64,000 bases of DNA from Sycon ciliatum (taxonomy: Eukaryota; Porifera; Calcarea; Leucosolenida; Sycettidae), in contig NC_088654.1 of NCBI RefSeq assembly GCF_964019385.1, forward strand, positions 22,013,047-22,077,046, in the 5' to 3' direction. The stretch's first letter is position 1; each line of letters opens with the position of its first letter. Below, piece after piece: positions 22,077-60,934 of this stretch. The notes beneath the pieces are model-generated. The model ran no database searches and had not been told where the DNA came from. It saw nothing but the letters and a program-made list of their open reading frames with translations. The position numbers were made by a program, and so were the translations under genes.

Positions 22077-22573
22077 CAGTCAACCTACCCTTATAACGAT
22101 ATTACCCTTATAACGCTATTGTTCCGCCAAACCAAATCACTCCATTGACTTTTGTATACAACGCCTTACCCTTATAACAATATTGCTACGTATTACCCCT
22201 ATAACAATAATATATAAGATGGGCTGACCTCTCGACATTTTCCATTTTAAAACAATATCCAGCAGGGAATATGTAGAGTCCACTGTCAAGGTAGGGCAAG
22301 CTTCACTGAAACATGACGAAATGCGATGGGGGCACCAGTGGGCACCTTGCTGTGTACATAATATGCATGTACAAACGTTTTTGACGCTATGAGAGTGTAA
22401 AAATTTAACTAAATTTACAAACGTTTTTGACGCTATGAGAGTGTAAAAATTTAACTAAATTCATGGATTACGACGTATGTGTATGAATGAACCAGTTACC
22501 CCTATAACAATATTACCCTTATAACAATATTTCTTGGTCGGACGCAAATATCGTTATAAGGGTAGGTCGACTG
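22077..22573. mobile_element. Pogo/Tigger-like MITE (CAGTCAACCTACCC ends)
   Basis: 497 bp with inverted ends CAGTCAACCTACCCTTATAACGAT and TA on both sides (22075-22076, 22574-22575). It contains an internal direct duplication of about 46 bp around TACAAACGTTTTTGACGC (near 22370 and 22417) and repeated CCCTTATAACAATATT blocks. Confidence 0.85.
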
Positions 22574-22579
22574 TATATG

Positions 22580-22960
22580 TATCGATTTCTGGATAACGAT
22601 TTCTATTTTAAGGACAGGTTTCTCCTCGTTAACTCAGCAGGATTAGCACTTCGTTATAATATGGCTTTTACAGTAGATCGTACATATCTACGGATACACA
22701 GATAGAATAGGCTGCATCTTATTGGTTTATCAGCTGTGTTTCCACCTTGGTCCTGCTTGGACAAAATTATCTTAGGGTTTGGCAATCCACGGACTTGGGT
22801 CAAGAGTCGTACTACTGAAGTATCTTGTAACCGGACCTGGAAAGAGTTGTATAGACCACGTTTCGCCAGGGGATTTCAGAATTGTATTTACTAACGGGGT
22901 TAAAGCGGACTCGTTATAACGAGGGAAGACCTCTATTGTGCTGCTCAATGAGATCCGATC
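22580..22960. mobile_element. Fragments of another pogo-like MITE
   Basis: Blocks TCCTCGTTAACTC and CTTCGTTATAATATGG near 22623-22665, and GGACTCGTTATAACGAGGG near 22908-22926, look like the subterminal parts of pogo-type elements. Clean ends are not visible. Confidence 0.4.
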
Positions 22961-23027
22961 CGAGGAGTCTAGTTTGAACCCTGCCGCCATTTCACAGCCT
23001 AGCGTTAACAGGTCCAGGGATGCACAG

Positions 23028-23216
23028 TGTGCATTTAGAGAGGTTAAGATGCCTGGCCGCTATTACCGACGTAACGCGAAAGTTGAGCTTGCGTTATTTG
23101 ACTGGCGAGTTTGAAAACACTGTGAGTGACCTGCAGCTCGCGTCGAAATTTGAATTTTTACGCCAAATTTGACGCGAAATTGCGCGTCACGTCGGAAATA
23201 ACGTGCATCTTAGTGG
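23028..23216. repeat. Decayed inverted-repeat element
   Basis: GAGAGGTTAAGATGC at the left and GGAAATAACGTGCATCTTAG at the right are inverted. The inner block AAATTGCGCGTCACG recurs at 25435-25500 (AAATTGCGCGTCCCG...AAATAACGTGCAGCTTAG), suggesting a dispersed old family. Confidence 0.5.
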
Positions 23217-23230
23217 ACTTTTAAAACCTA

Positions 23231-23611
23231 CCGTATTTCCGCAAATAAAAGGCCGTCCTCGTATACAACGCCTTCCTCGTATACAAGGCCGGGGCAGGGG
23301 GCGATTGAAAAAATAAAAGACCGTCTCCGATTAGAAGACCGGACCTACTAAATGAGTCTTTGTTCTTGTGTTAAAAATAGAAGACCGTGCTCAAACTGTG
23401 GGAAAAAATAGAAGACCGTGCTCAAACTGTGTAGAAGAAAATGGAAGAACGGGGGTAAAACTGTGTGGCGAGAAATAGAAGACCGGGGTCAAACTGGGTT
23501 GAAAGAATAAAAGACCGTCCTCGAATACAAGACCGACCTCGATTATAAGGCCGGGTTAGGACGAGGTTGAAAAAATAGTAGACCGGCCTACTATTTGTGG
23601 AAATACGGTAG
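23231..23611. mobile_element. TIR element with internal 30-bp repeats (CCGTATTTCC ends)
   Basis: Ends TACCGTATTTCCGCAAATA and TATTTGTGGAAATACGGTA are inverted, and TA may be the duplication. The interior is a degenerate array of AATAGAAGACCG(T/G)xxTCAAACTG units. Superfamily not certain. Confidence 0.65.
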
Positions 23612-23782
23612 TTTCCTTTCCTCCTGCGATTGGATATCATCACGTGCACTGTACGAGTACGTTCATATTCGCCATACATGCAGGCAATACAGGGAGTGGT
23701 AGCATAGCTTTTAGCATAGGGGGATTTCACAAGATCATAGTACCCAAGACGAGGGTCGAAACACACACGATTTAGCGTTATA

Positions 23783-24146
23783 CTGTCCCCGGGGAAAATT
23801 GCGGAAAAAAATCGCAAAAAACGCGGGGAAAAACGCGGCATAATATGGCATAATTTGCGGTAAATATGCGGTAAATATGCGGTGAATAATATTGATGTGC
23901 GGCAATTTTCAGTGAGTATGTAGTGAAATCAATCAGTTACAAGTCTCTGGTGTAAGCACTCGTCATATTTGAGTAAAAAGCCGCCACGATGAGACGTTGC
24001 TGACCGAACAGTGCACTGTGTGTACGTGTAGTGCAACAAAAAAGTTCAAAAAACGCGGGAAAATCGCGGAAAACGCGGTCTTTTAAAAAATCGCAAAAAA
24101 CGCGGAAAAAACGCGGCCGCGGAATTGCAATTTTCCCCGGGGACAG
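23783..24146. mobile_element. MITE with 6-bp target duplication, copy 2
   Basis: Same perfect 20-bp ends CTGTCCCCGGGGAAAATTGC and same interior as 15593-15923, but 364 bp long (an extra GGTAAATATGC block and an extra AAAACGCGGG block). The flanks are GTTATA on both sides (23777-23782, 24147-24152), an independent 6-bp duplication. Confidence 0.92.
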
Positions 24147-24152
24147 GTTATA

Positions 24153-26282
24153 GTCACCCGTGTGGTCTCCCAGTCTATGCCACGACTCCCTGGTGCCCAC
24201 CGTAAACTTGAATGCCCACTGATATATCACATTCGGATACCCACCCTAGCGTATGATTCAGATTCAGGGTTGTAGACTTGTAGTCTGCTTGAAACTGATG
24301 AGGGATACCTTGGTTAGTTTCAAGGTGCAGAGGTGGTGCAGGTATACACATCTGTATTGTTTGACACAGTCATGGAGTACACCATGGTAATGAGAGCCAT
24401 CATTGCCATTTTTACTCGACTAGCAGAACCAGCATATAATTGGTACAGATTTAGTGCCTTCATGCATGCAATGCATACGGCGTGACGAGGGTGGTTACAT
24501 TATTTATAAGCAGCCCTACAATATGCACTAGGAAGACTCAATGGACGCTGAGCGAGCCGTCCAATTCTGAAATAGCTACGCTTTGTCGCTAAGGCTACAA
24601 CCCTAAGATAAGCGTACACATAATTCATATCAGCTCGTGTTGCTCATGCATGAGCAGACAGACACTTGAAAATTGGGTCACCTGTGAACTACAAAATGCA
24701 CAATACTAGTAATCTCACGTTCCGCCACAATGCCGTGTGGCACTGATCCGAGTCCAATAAATACGGATACACTGAGTGACTGGGGTTCAACATGTGAACT
24801 GTACTGTGTGAATGGGATTGCGTACTGGCCAGCCCAGCTAGCTCGGCGCCCCACCCTATACTGTTGCTCAATGCGCAGTATCAAATTCATACTGCGCACA
24901 ACTAACTTGAGTGTTGTGAAAAGACATCGTGGCATTGATTGCAACGAACAAAATGACGTCTATGGTGATGGGTGCAACTGAGAATTGAGGACAGAAGTTT
25001 TAATTGTGGGCATTTGTCATCAGTCCCTTGGAGGTTCATAATTACCAGATTTGACTGTACTTGCTGTCATGCTGATGTATTCAATTGGCGCGTAAGCCCA
25101 AGTTATCATGTTGTCTATAGATAATCTCTCCCGCTACTAGGTAGATAACTCCACACCACATGCGCTCTCCGGCTGACCTCGTTCACCCTACCAGCAACAC
25201 AATCAAATAATAGATAATGGTACCAATGGCTCCACACAGCTGATCTAGTCATACAGATCGATCTGATCAGTAAAGTTTGTTCAGAAAAGAATGGTAAGCA
25301 TTCGCATGCAGAATTTAACTGTGGAAATTAACGCCGCAATCGGGCTTGGAGGTAACATATGTGCTAACACGTAGTGCATACGTCCAAGACTGCATTGACA
25401 CACGAAGGGAACTGTGGACATTAGAGAGGTCAAAATTTGGAGTCTTACGCCAACTTTGACGTGAAATTGCGCGTCCCGTTAGAAATAACGTGCAGCTTAG
25501 CCTCTCTATTATAACGTTACAAGTGATACTGTAGCCTTGTAGGCCCGCTCTGGCCCGTCTGGGCGCAAGTACCACTGTAAGTGCAAGTAGCACTGTAGGC
25601 AAACGTTTAAACCTAATACTGTAGGTGTCATGGTGTTCAGTGAATAAAACCGTTCTCAAGTAGTATCACTGTAGGCACAACTACAGTGTTACTAGTATAG
25701 GTGCAAGTAATACTGTACGCCGCAAAAGCCTCAGGGCACCGTCTGAAATAACACGTTGAATGTTGAGGTGACTGTTCAGACCGTTCGGTGTCAGCACTAC
25801 AACCTCCACAGCCAGTACAGGTGGTAGTTGTGTGAACCCAGGGCTATGACTATGGTTTTCTGCGCCTTCATTGTACCCTTATGTATGTAGTACTTAAAGC
25901 ATACTACTAGTGCGATCTTGCACTGTCGGAGTCTTATTTGTATTCTCTGTGTGTTAGCTTATGACACCTATGCTGCCTCATGTACAAAGCTCGCGATTGC
26001 ACTACCTCATTTTCACAGTCGTTCTCACTAAAAGCCAGTGCCATCCACTAGTTCTAACCATTCAGTACTCCACCACCTTTAGTGATGATGAGATCTGCAT
26101 CCGATGTCAAAGCAGATTGTATACTTCTACTAGACTTGGAGCCGTCGTGTTGCTGATGTGAGCGAGGTCGGCCAGAGTGCACATCCATTAGGGAGTTCAA
26201 GTTGTACAACAACTCCCATCAAGATACAAGGTACATGTACTGCATTTATGTCCTGTATGTGGTGTACTGTTGTTAGGCACTA
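24153..26282. other. Gene-free stretch, mostly unrecognised
   Basis: Only decayed repeats: the 25405-25510 relative of the 23.1-kb inverted repeat, and irregular GTAAGTGCAAGTAGCACTGTAGG-like motifs at 25560-25720. No conserved protein seen. Confidence 0.4.
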
Positions 26283-26470
26283 CAGTCAGACCTCGCATAA
26301 CCGCACACATCCGTTTTCCAGAAAAATATCCGGATAGGCGAGGGAACCGGATAATCGAACACACATACTGTATGTATACATGTCATATGCTGTAAATCGG
26401 TAACCAGTGATTATCTTCCGGATGGCGAGGGATCCGGATAAACGAGGACCGGATAAGTGAGGTCTGACTG
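26283..26470. mobile_element. Pogo/Tigger-like MITE (CAGTCAGACCTCGC ends)
   Basis: 188 bp, with ends CAGTCAGACCTCGCATAACC and a complement closing in GAGGTCTGACTG. TA lies at 26281-26282 and 26471-26472. Internal CCGGATAA.CGAG motifs recur. Confidence 0.83.
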
Positions 26471-26472
26471 TA

Positions 26473-27209
26473 CCATGCATACTAAGTAACACACCGTACT
26501 ACAATGTACTGCTACTACTGGATCAGTGCGAGTTACACAGGACTCCGTATCACTATCAGCTGTCCGACTAATGCAACATGTTATGCACTCAAATGTAGCG
26601 GACAGTTGGCCAGCAGCTCCAGTAGACTCAAGCTAGCAACATAGCGGTACCTTTACCTCCTTTCTCGATCCCGTATTGTAAACACAAGAGAACTTCAAGC
26701 AGTGACCAGAAACCAGACTATTACAGTCCTGAGCTTCAGCCAGCTGCTTGCTGCACCATACAGCACCACACATAGCCATGTTTGCCACACCAATCCAGCA
26801 CGCATGTTGTACAGTTCCCATGCAGAGTCATATTATAGCACACATTATGTACATATCGTTGCAGTAAACCGTAAATATTTGATTCCTTTGATTTTCATCA
26901 GTTTGAGAGAACGAAACACAAGATAAAAACATGAAGCAATGATCAATCGAGTGTCTCAAGGTAAGCTCCACATGATGAAATAGATAGTACCAGAAATAAA
27001 TCGCACTTATCACAACATCACACAACTAAAACCGTTCACAAGCAGCACGAGCATTGCACAAGTTCGCTGGAGCCGTAATGATTGCATGAATTATAACTTG
27101 AAAAAATATCACGGTTCGCGTGAGACTCGGCTAGAGGCTAAAGATTTCCGCATCTGTAGGAATGCCACCACCCTTCAAGGATCAATAATGCATACTATGC
27201 ATGACTATT
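26473..27209. other. Downstream flank of the glycosyltransferase-like gene
   Basis: AT-rich, no recognisable gene or element. It may include the 3' UTR of the minus-strand gene that ends at 27210, but I see no clear minus-strand AATAAA close by. Confidence 0.35.
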
Positions 27210-28328
27210 TTAAGCTGCGGCAAAGCACAGCATATCATCTAGCTGCTTAATATTAGATTGACTGAGATTTGCTATACGCTTCATAGATTCATCTGTAATC
27301 TGAGCAAACAGAGTCATGCTACCTTCTGTACAGTTCAAATCGGATAAATTATCTATCAAGGAATTTGGCAAAGACATATCCCTACCTATTTCAAAAGTTG
27401 ATTTGTTGAAAGATTGCTTCAACAATGAACTCCACGAGGACACGATTGGTAGCGCGGCATCTTCACGAGATAGGTACATCGATGCACACTGCGTAGTCTT
27501 GTTTTCGGCCTTGGACGGCAAGCATTCGTTGACTGGTGAAAACACGCCGTCACTCAGGGCTGCGTGTGTCGTTTCCAATCTCGTGAACATGTCCCGAGTA
27601 GCAGCAACGGAATGCACTGACAGTAATCCAGTAGGTAGGATACTGTCTGCTAGAACAATCACGTACTGGAAGTCGAGTGACGTGACGAGTTGCAAGCAAA
27701 GTCGAATGATGAGCTCATCGTTGTTGTATTGTGCGCGCACAGCAAGTAGATCACCATGCTCCAGCTGTTCCTGGTATAGACTTCTAGCTTTGGCGTAGCT
27801 GCCGCTTGCTTGCAGCCTCCCAGGTGACGTCACTAGGATGGATTTCTTCCTGTGCTGTTCACCTCCTGGCAAAATGAACCCGCACATAAACATGTGCCAG
27901 ACGGGGAGATCATACTGGCTTTCAATGGTCGGCGCTCCAGCAGATTTCTGCCGTTTGGTGTTGACGCGGTTTGCTATGCGGGCCCATATTGTGCGCATCT
28001 CCTTGCGGTGATCACTCTGCCTGGCATCTGACATACTCAGCATGATAATATTCGTCTGTACCAGGAAAATATCCCCTTCAGCACCTCGCCCTTCCTGCAT
28101 GGCGTCATTGCCAAATGGCTTGAGTGTCTGCAGAAATGAGTAGTCGGTAATTTTATCTGGCCATTCTGATGGCACTGTCATCCACCGGTAAGTAGGACTG
28201 CTGACCGTTACAACTATCCACACAACGCTGTAAACCATCCACGATATAGCACAGCTCGCTAGGATAGCCACAAACAGCGGGCGCATTTTGTCCATACAGC
28301 ATGGGAAAGAGATCTTTGAGACCAACAT
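27210..28328 (-). CDS. Type II membrane protein, GT31 beta-1,3-glycosyltransferase-like
   Basis: A single-exon, 372-residue protein. A short basic cytosolic tail (MDKMR) precedes a membrane anchor at about residues 17-42, then a lumenal domain with four N-glycosylation sequons (NKT 276, NKS 308, NCT 332, NLS 354). The order of motifs follows beta-1,3-galactosyl/GlcNAc transferases. RKEMRTIWAR (108-117) matches the R-x-AIR-x-TW block, MFMCGF the F-LG strand, LYQEQLEHGDLL (184-195) the E-x-YGDI block, and QYVIVLADS (221-229) the strand that normally ends in DDD. CASMYLSREDAA (281-292) matches the C-GGGY-LSRDL block. Such enzymes extend glycans in the Golgi. The metal-binding DxD is replaced by ADS, so activity is doubtful. 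It is transcribed away from MED13 with 811 bp between the two starts. Confidence 0.62.
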   Translation of the reverse strand: MLVSKISFPCCMDKMRPLFVAILASCAISWMVYSVVWIVVTVSSPTYRWMTVPSEWPDKITDYSFLQTLKPFGNDAMQEGRGAEGDIFLVQTNIIMLSMSDARQSDHRKEMRTIWARIANRVNTKRQKSAGAPTIESQYDLPVWHMFMCGFILPGGEQHRKKSILVTSPGRLQASGSYAKARSLYQEQLEHGDLLAVRAQYNNDELIIRLCLQLVTSLDFQYVIVLADSILPTGLLSVHSVAATRDMFTRLETTHAALSDGVFSPVNECLPSKAENKTTQCASMYLSREDAALPIVSSWSSLLKQSFNKSTFEIGRDMSLPNSLIDNLSDLNCTEGSMTLFAQITDESMKRIANLSQSNIKQLDDMLCFAAA

Positions 28329-29139
28329 GATCGCATCTGAGTAGTGTTCTCAGTCGATTCTCAAATCAGCTCCAGCAAATTCCGCTCTCCGAGTTACCAG
28401 AATGTAGTTACTGTAGTACAATTATTTCATCGTAGTCGAGTCGGCCTGCGGAAGCGAAGGCTAGTTTGTGTGTTTCTGAACATTCAAGCGATGCCAACGC
28501 GAATCCCGCGAATTATTATTATTATTAGTCGAGTCAAGAAGCACATTAATTTTACAAAACTGGATTCTGCCTTCATACGACTCATGACCTAGCTAGCTAG
28601 CTGGAACAGCCTGGAAGTGGAAATGTAGCCGGAGGCACAAGCCGCTATCAGCGGCTATGTTTGTGTCAAAGCCGTCTGCTAATATGGGCGACGATTATTT
28701 TTTTGTAGCTAACTATGCATGTGACGTCATGACATGTTGGTAGATCTTTTTTATTTTTTATTTTTGCGCGCACGCGCCCGCGAAAGGCCTGGTGCGTTGG
28801 CGACGCGTCCCGACGCGTGACGTCACCAAAAATAACTCGCATGCCTGTTGAATGCAGCGGCTTCACAATGCAATCACTCAGATCGACTTCACTTCACTTG
28901 AAATCGAGCTAGCTGAGAGTGAGAGAGAGGGATGCTGGATGCTGAACTTTTACTTCTTCCCCTTGTCAACTCAACGCTTGCGTTTGTTTGTTCATCGCAG
29001 AAACCTAGGTCTAATCTATAGATTTGAAGTCATTTCCCATTCCAATGAGGTATTCTGAGAGGATTTATCAAAGCAATGTGGGAGCGAAGAGCGGAGCCAG
29101 CAGCTGAACATTGTATAAATTCCTGTCGCTGTCTCAGTG
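28329..29139. promoter_or_regulatory. Divergent promoter region with two CRE palindromes
   Basis: The interval separates the start codons of the minus-strand glycosyltransferase-like gene and plus-strand MED13. It contains two perfect TGACGTCA sites (28722-28729 and 28818-28825), a GC-rich stretch (28765-28820, GCGCGCACGCGCCCGCG and repeated GACGCGT) and no TATA box at an obvious position. This pattern fits a housekeeping, CREB/ATF-responsive bidirectional promoter. The element content is seen; the function is inferred. Confidence 0.6.
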
Positions 29140-57592
<28,453 letters not shown>

Positions 57593-58912
57593 TTGTGCAG
57601 GTATGATGATGAGGATGGGGATGAGGAGGATGGTGATGGCGTCCATAGTGGACTGTAAGTGATGTGTTTAGCACTACCGTCGCTCGGCTATACCCCCGCT
57701 ACCTGCTTATATGTATGTCTTGTGCTCACTAGTATTTACATCATCACCGTTGCCGATTACATCATCACCGTTGCTGGTTACGTCATCACAGTTGCCGGTT
57801 ACGTCATCACAGTTGCCGGTGCTGCTGCTGCTGTTATGTTCATGTCATTTCATGTGCTGTGGCTTATTACTATACTTCTTCTCCTGAGCTAACATGTGCT
57901 CGCCTCGCACACAGACACTTTGCAAGTATCATATTTTCACCTGAACACAACGGGTCTGACTTTCACAGCATCATTGTTCTGCCATATTTTGTCAAATGAT
58001 TTCTTGATCTCCTCTGGGCTGGTTCCATCCTCAATATCTATTTTTACAAACCAATTTTTTAATGTGAGATCATGATGCTCTCTCTCTCTCTCTCTCTCTC
58101 TTTGCTCTCTGTGTCTCTCTAGGCAGAATCCATCTTATCGGCTGTTTATCTAGTATTCCTTTTGTTACTCAGGATCTCGGAGTCTGAATTAGAATTTTTA
58201 GCGATGCACCATCGCAGTAGTAGATAGTTTTGGTGTCTGTTTTTTATTATCTGCAACATGTGTTGTATGTTGCGTCATCAAGTGTTGCTAGCTTGCAGTG
58301 TGTGGTATAAGCGTCATCAAGTGTTGCTAGCTTGCAGTGTGTGGTATAAGCAGTGGCAAGTGTTGCTAGCTTGCAGTGTGTGGTATAAGCAGTGGCTGCT
58401 GGTCTGCAACACCTATGCATCTCTTTCTTTCTCTTTCTTTCTCTCTCTCTCGCATGTACAATAATTATGTTATGTTGAGCAAGACGGCGGCTGAGTTTCT
58501 GTCCTGTTTATGCTTCTCCATACCCAAGGTTCATATTGAGATTGCCGTGCTTTGATGCTTTGAGTTTTATTCATTCTGTCCTGTTGGTAACGTCCATTTT
58601 GAAATATTTACATCATCTCATTGTACTCAACCATCTCGTTGTGGAAGCGCTCGCTTCCCTCTCATCTGCTTGTTATTGTCAGAAAGAGCCAACGGGCACC
58701 ATCTGCACAACATTCATCCACATTGATATCTAATAATCCACAACAGGCATTCGTCGTGTATTGCCGCGCATCTCCTCATTTATTGTATTTTAGCCTCCTT
58801 GGTGGTGGTTTCATGTAGCCACTGCTGTCGTTTATGTATGCTCATTGTTAGCTCTTTCTGTCCTTAGCATTGACTAAAGTCTATAAGTACTTGTTATACT
58901 TGGTGTGATTGT

Positions 58913-58966
<54 letters not shown>

Positions 58967-59907
58967 GGGGGGGGGGGGGGTGGATGGCAGAATTTGGCTA
59001 TTTATTGTTAGTGGCATTCTCGTATTACGCCATTTTAACATTTGATGAGTAAAAATTTACTACTAAAAATGGAAATACCGGCATGTGATGTTGATAAGAG
59101 AGCAGCAGCATGCAATCTAGCAGCTCTAACAGTTATTATAGCTTATAGTGCTGCTATAGAGCCGTATAGTGCTTGCCTATACAGCAAGGGAGCAAATTGC
59201 AAATTGAGAAAGTAATCACACCGCGTGCACATATTGCTCCCATTGAATTTACAATGAAGAAGTTTGTAAAAACGCACCGTAAAAATCATTTTAGATTTCT
59301 GTACGCACCGAAGCAGCAGCAGCACAGCACAGGAGACCGCGTGCAGCCTGATTACCACCCAGGCTGAGCTCATCCAATACTAGTTTACTACTCCCTGCTT
59401 TAGAGTAGTAGTGTGTGAGACAAGCCACACCGAAACACACCAGCAATATGCACTACATGTGATGTCGGCACAGGCAGCAGCAGTACTACTCCACTGTGTG
59501 CGGGTGTGTCCGGCCGGCTCCTAGATAATGAAATTACGTAAGTCTCTAGCTGATAACCACACGTATGATAACACAAACACACACACACGCACACACACAC
59601 ACACGCACACACGCACACACACGTACACAATGTAAATTGGAAACCAATGTCCAAAACAAAGTAATGGAACCAAACACACTGGTGCTATACACAGGACCAC
59701 CATCACCCATGTCATGAGTCAGCTGGTCCCTAACCATGCCAGACTTTCTCCACTTCACAAGTGCCACTATACAGCACAATATTGCTTTACACGATCTTTT
59801 CGTGTAAAGCTCACACACAGTTGACTGTGTTTGGAGGTGGATGGTAGCCAGCACAGACCTGCGTTCTTCATCATGATAGATACTTGGCTTGACTGGGCGT
59901 GAGAAGA
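57593..59907. other. Intergenic region between MED13 and the convergent gene
   Basis: Holds a 21-bp repeat near 57735-57812 (TTACGTCATCACAGTTGCCGG, about four units), a 39-bp repeat at 58273-58395 (CAAGTGTTGCTAGCTTGCAG..., three units), CT runs (58080-58110, 58420-58450), a (GT)n plus G run at 58914-58980 and CA repeats at 59577-59630. MED13 3' UTR presumably lies at the left; no clear AATAAA is seen close to the stop. Confidence 0.6.
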
Positions 59908-60642
59908 TTATGTAGCGCTCTCATCCATCTGTGTGCCATCAGCAGAGCTGACCGTCTCTGACATTGGTATGTACTGCGGTGCAGTGTACACAGAAGCTGC
60001 TGTTGGAGATGATGCTACTGCTGCTGGAGCTGGAGCTGGATCATCCGCACTGATACTCGTGCTCATGTGAGCTCCGGATAACGCCTTGGCACGGGCAGTG
60101 TCGTGAGGATACGAGTCAACGAATGTCGTCAGACGTTCCTGTTTGTATACGCGCGCACACACACACACACATGCACACATGCACGCACGTGCACGTACAC
60201 ACGCACACACATGCACACACATACACACACGTATTGCACAGGAAGAACTACAACTAGCGCTCAAACCGCAGGTAAAGGAAAAGATTTCAAACGCGTGAGC
60301 GCTGTTTACGAGTCACACTCACGTATACGTACTAAATTCGTGCACACCCCCCCCCCCCCCCCCCCCCCTAACAATTTCGACCTCGCGTCAGCATGCACAT
60401 AGAGACCATGAAGGACATGCACCAAGCCATCCTACCCATATGCGGCCGTGCACCCCCCCCCCCCCCCCCCCCTAAAGGTGGACCAGCTATGCCCATAGAT
60501 AGTCTTACCCGAGGTTGGGAGGAAGCCAAGTCGCTCTCCTTGTCCTTCCACTGGTCAATATCATCACCGAAGATCAACAGGTAGATATCCAATGGCTGAA
60601 TACGACGTGTGCCAACGATTCTCACCTCCGCTGAGCCAGAAT
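59908..60642 (-). CDS. Last two exons of an unidentified convergent gene
   Basis: Two minus-strand exons with good splice sites and matching phase: 60642-60509 (134 nt, begins in phase 1, ends CGG before GTAAGA) and 60138-59908 (231 nt, starts after a GTATACAAACAG acceptor, ends in a stop). The first reads GSAEVRIVGTRRIQPLDIYL, then LIFGDDIDQWKDKESDLASS. The second reads ERLTTFVDSYPHDTARAKAL followed by an Ala/Ser/Pro-rich tail (SADDPAPAPAAVASSPTAAS). The C-terminal tail looks disordered and the upstream part folded. I do not recognise the family. Upstream exons must lie to the right, beyond the satellite. The gene ends tail-to-tail with MED13. Confidence 0.6.
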
Positions 60643-60934
60643 CTGAGAAAGGGAGTAAAGCAGTGGCCATTAGCTTTTTTTTTGAATTCTTGTTTCTCAC
60701 GATGGCACCACCGCCAATAAGAGCTTGACACTGACATTGCATGACTCTGTATGATGGTATCATGGTATGGTGAGAGCGGGTCTGAGTACGATGAGTGGTA
60801 TGCATGTGAGGTGTATATGACACAAGGTCTGCAGTATTCTGGCCCGCCTCAAAACACCGCAACTAGTCAGGAAGCGCTATGTATGGTCCAGTCCAAAGAG
60901 GCTGGTAGGAAGCAGCAGTATAGTGAGTGCACAA

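Noticed and set aside
24278-24330. CTGATGAGGG...GTTTC as a hammerhead core
   Set aside because: There is no GAAA at the needed place and no stem II. The resemblance is limited to CTGATGA.
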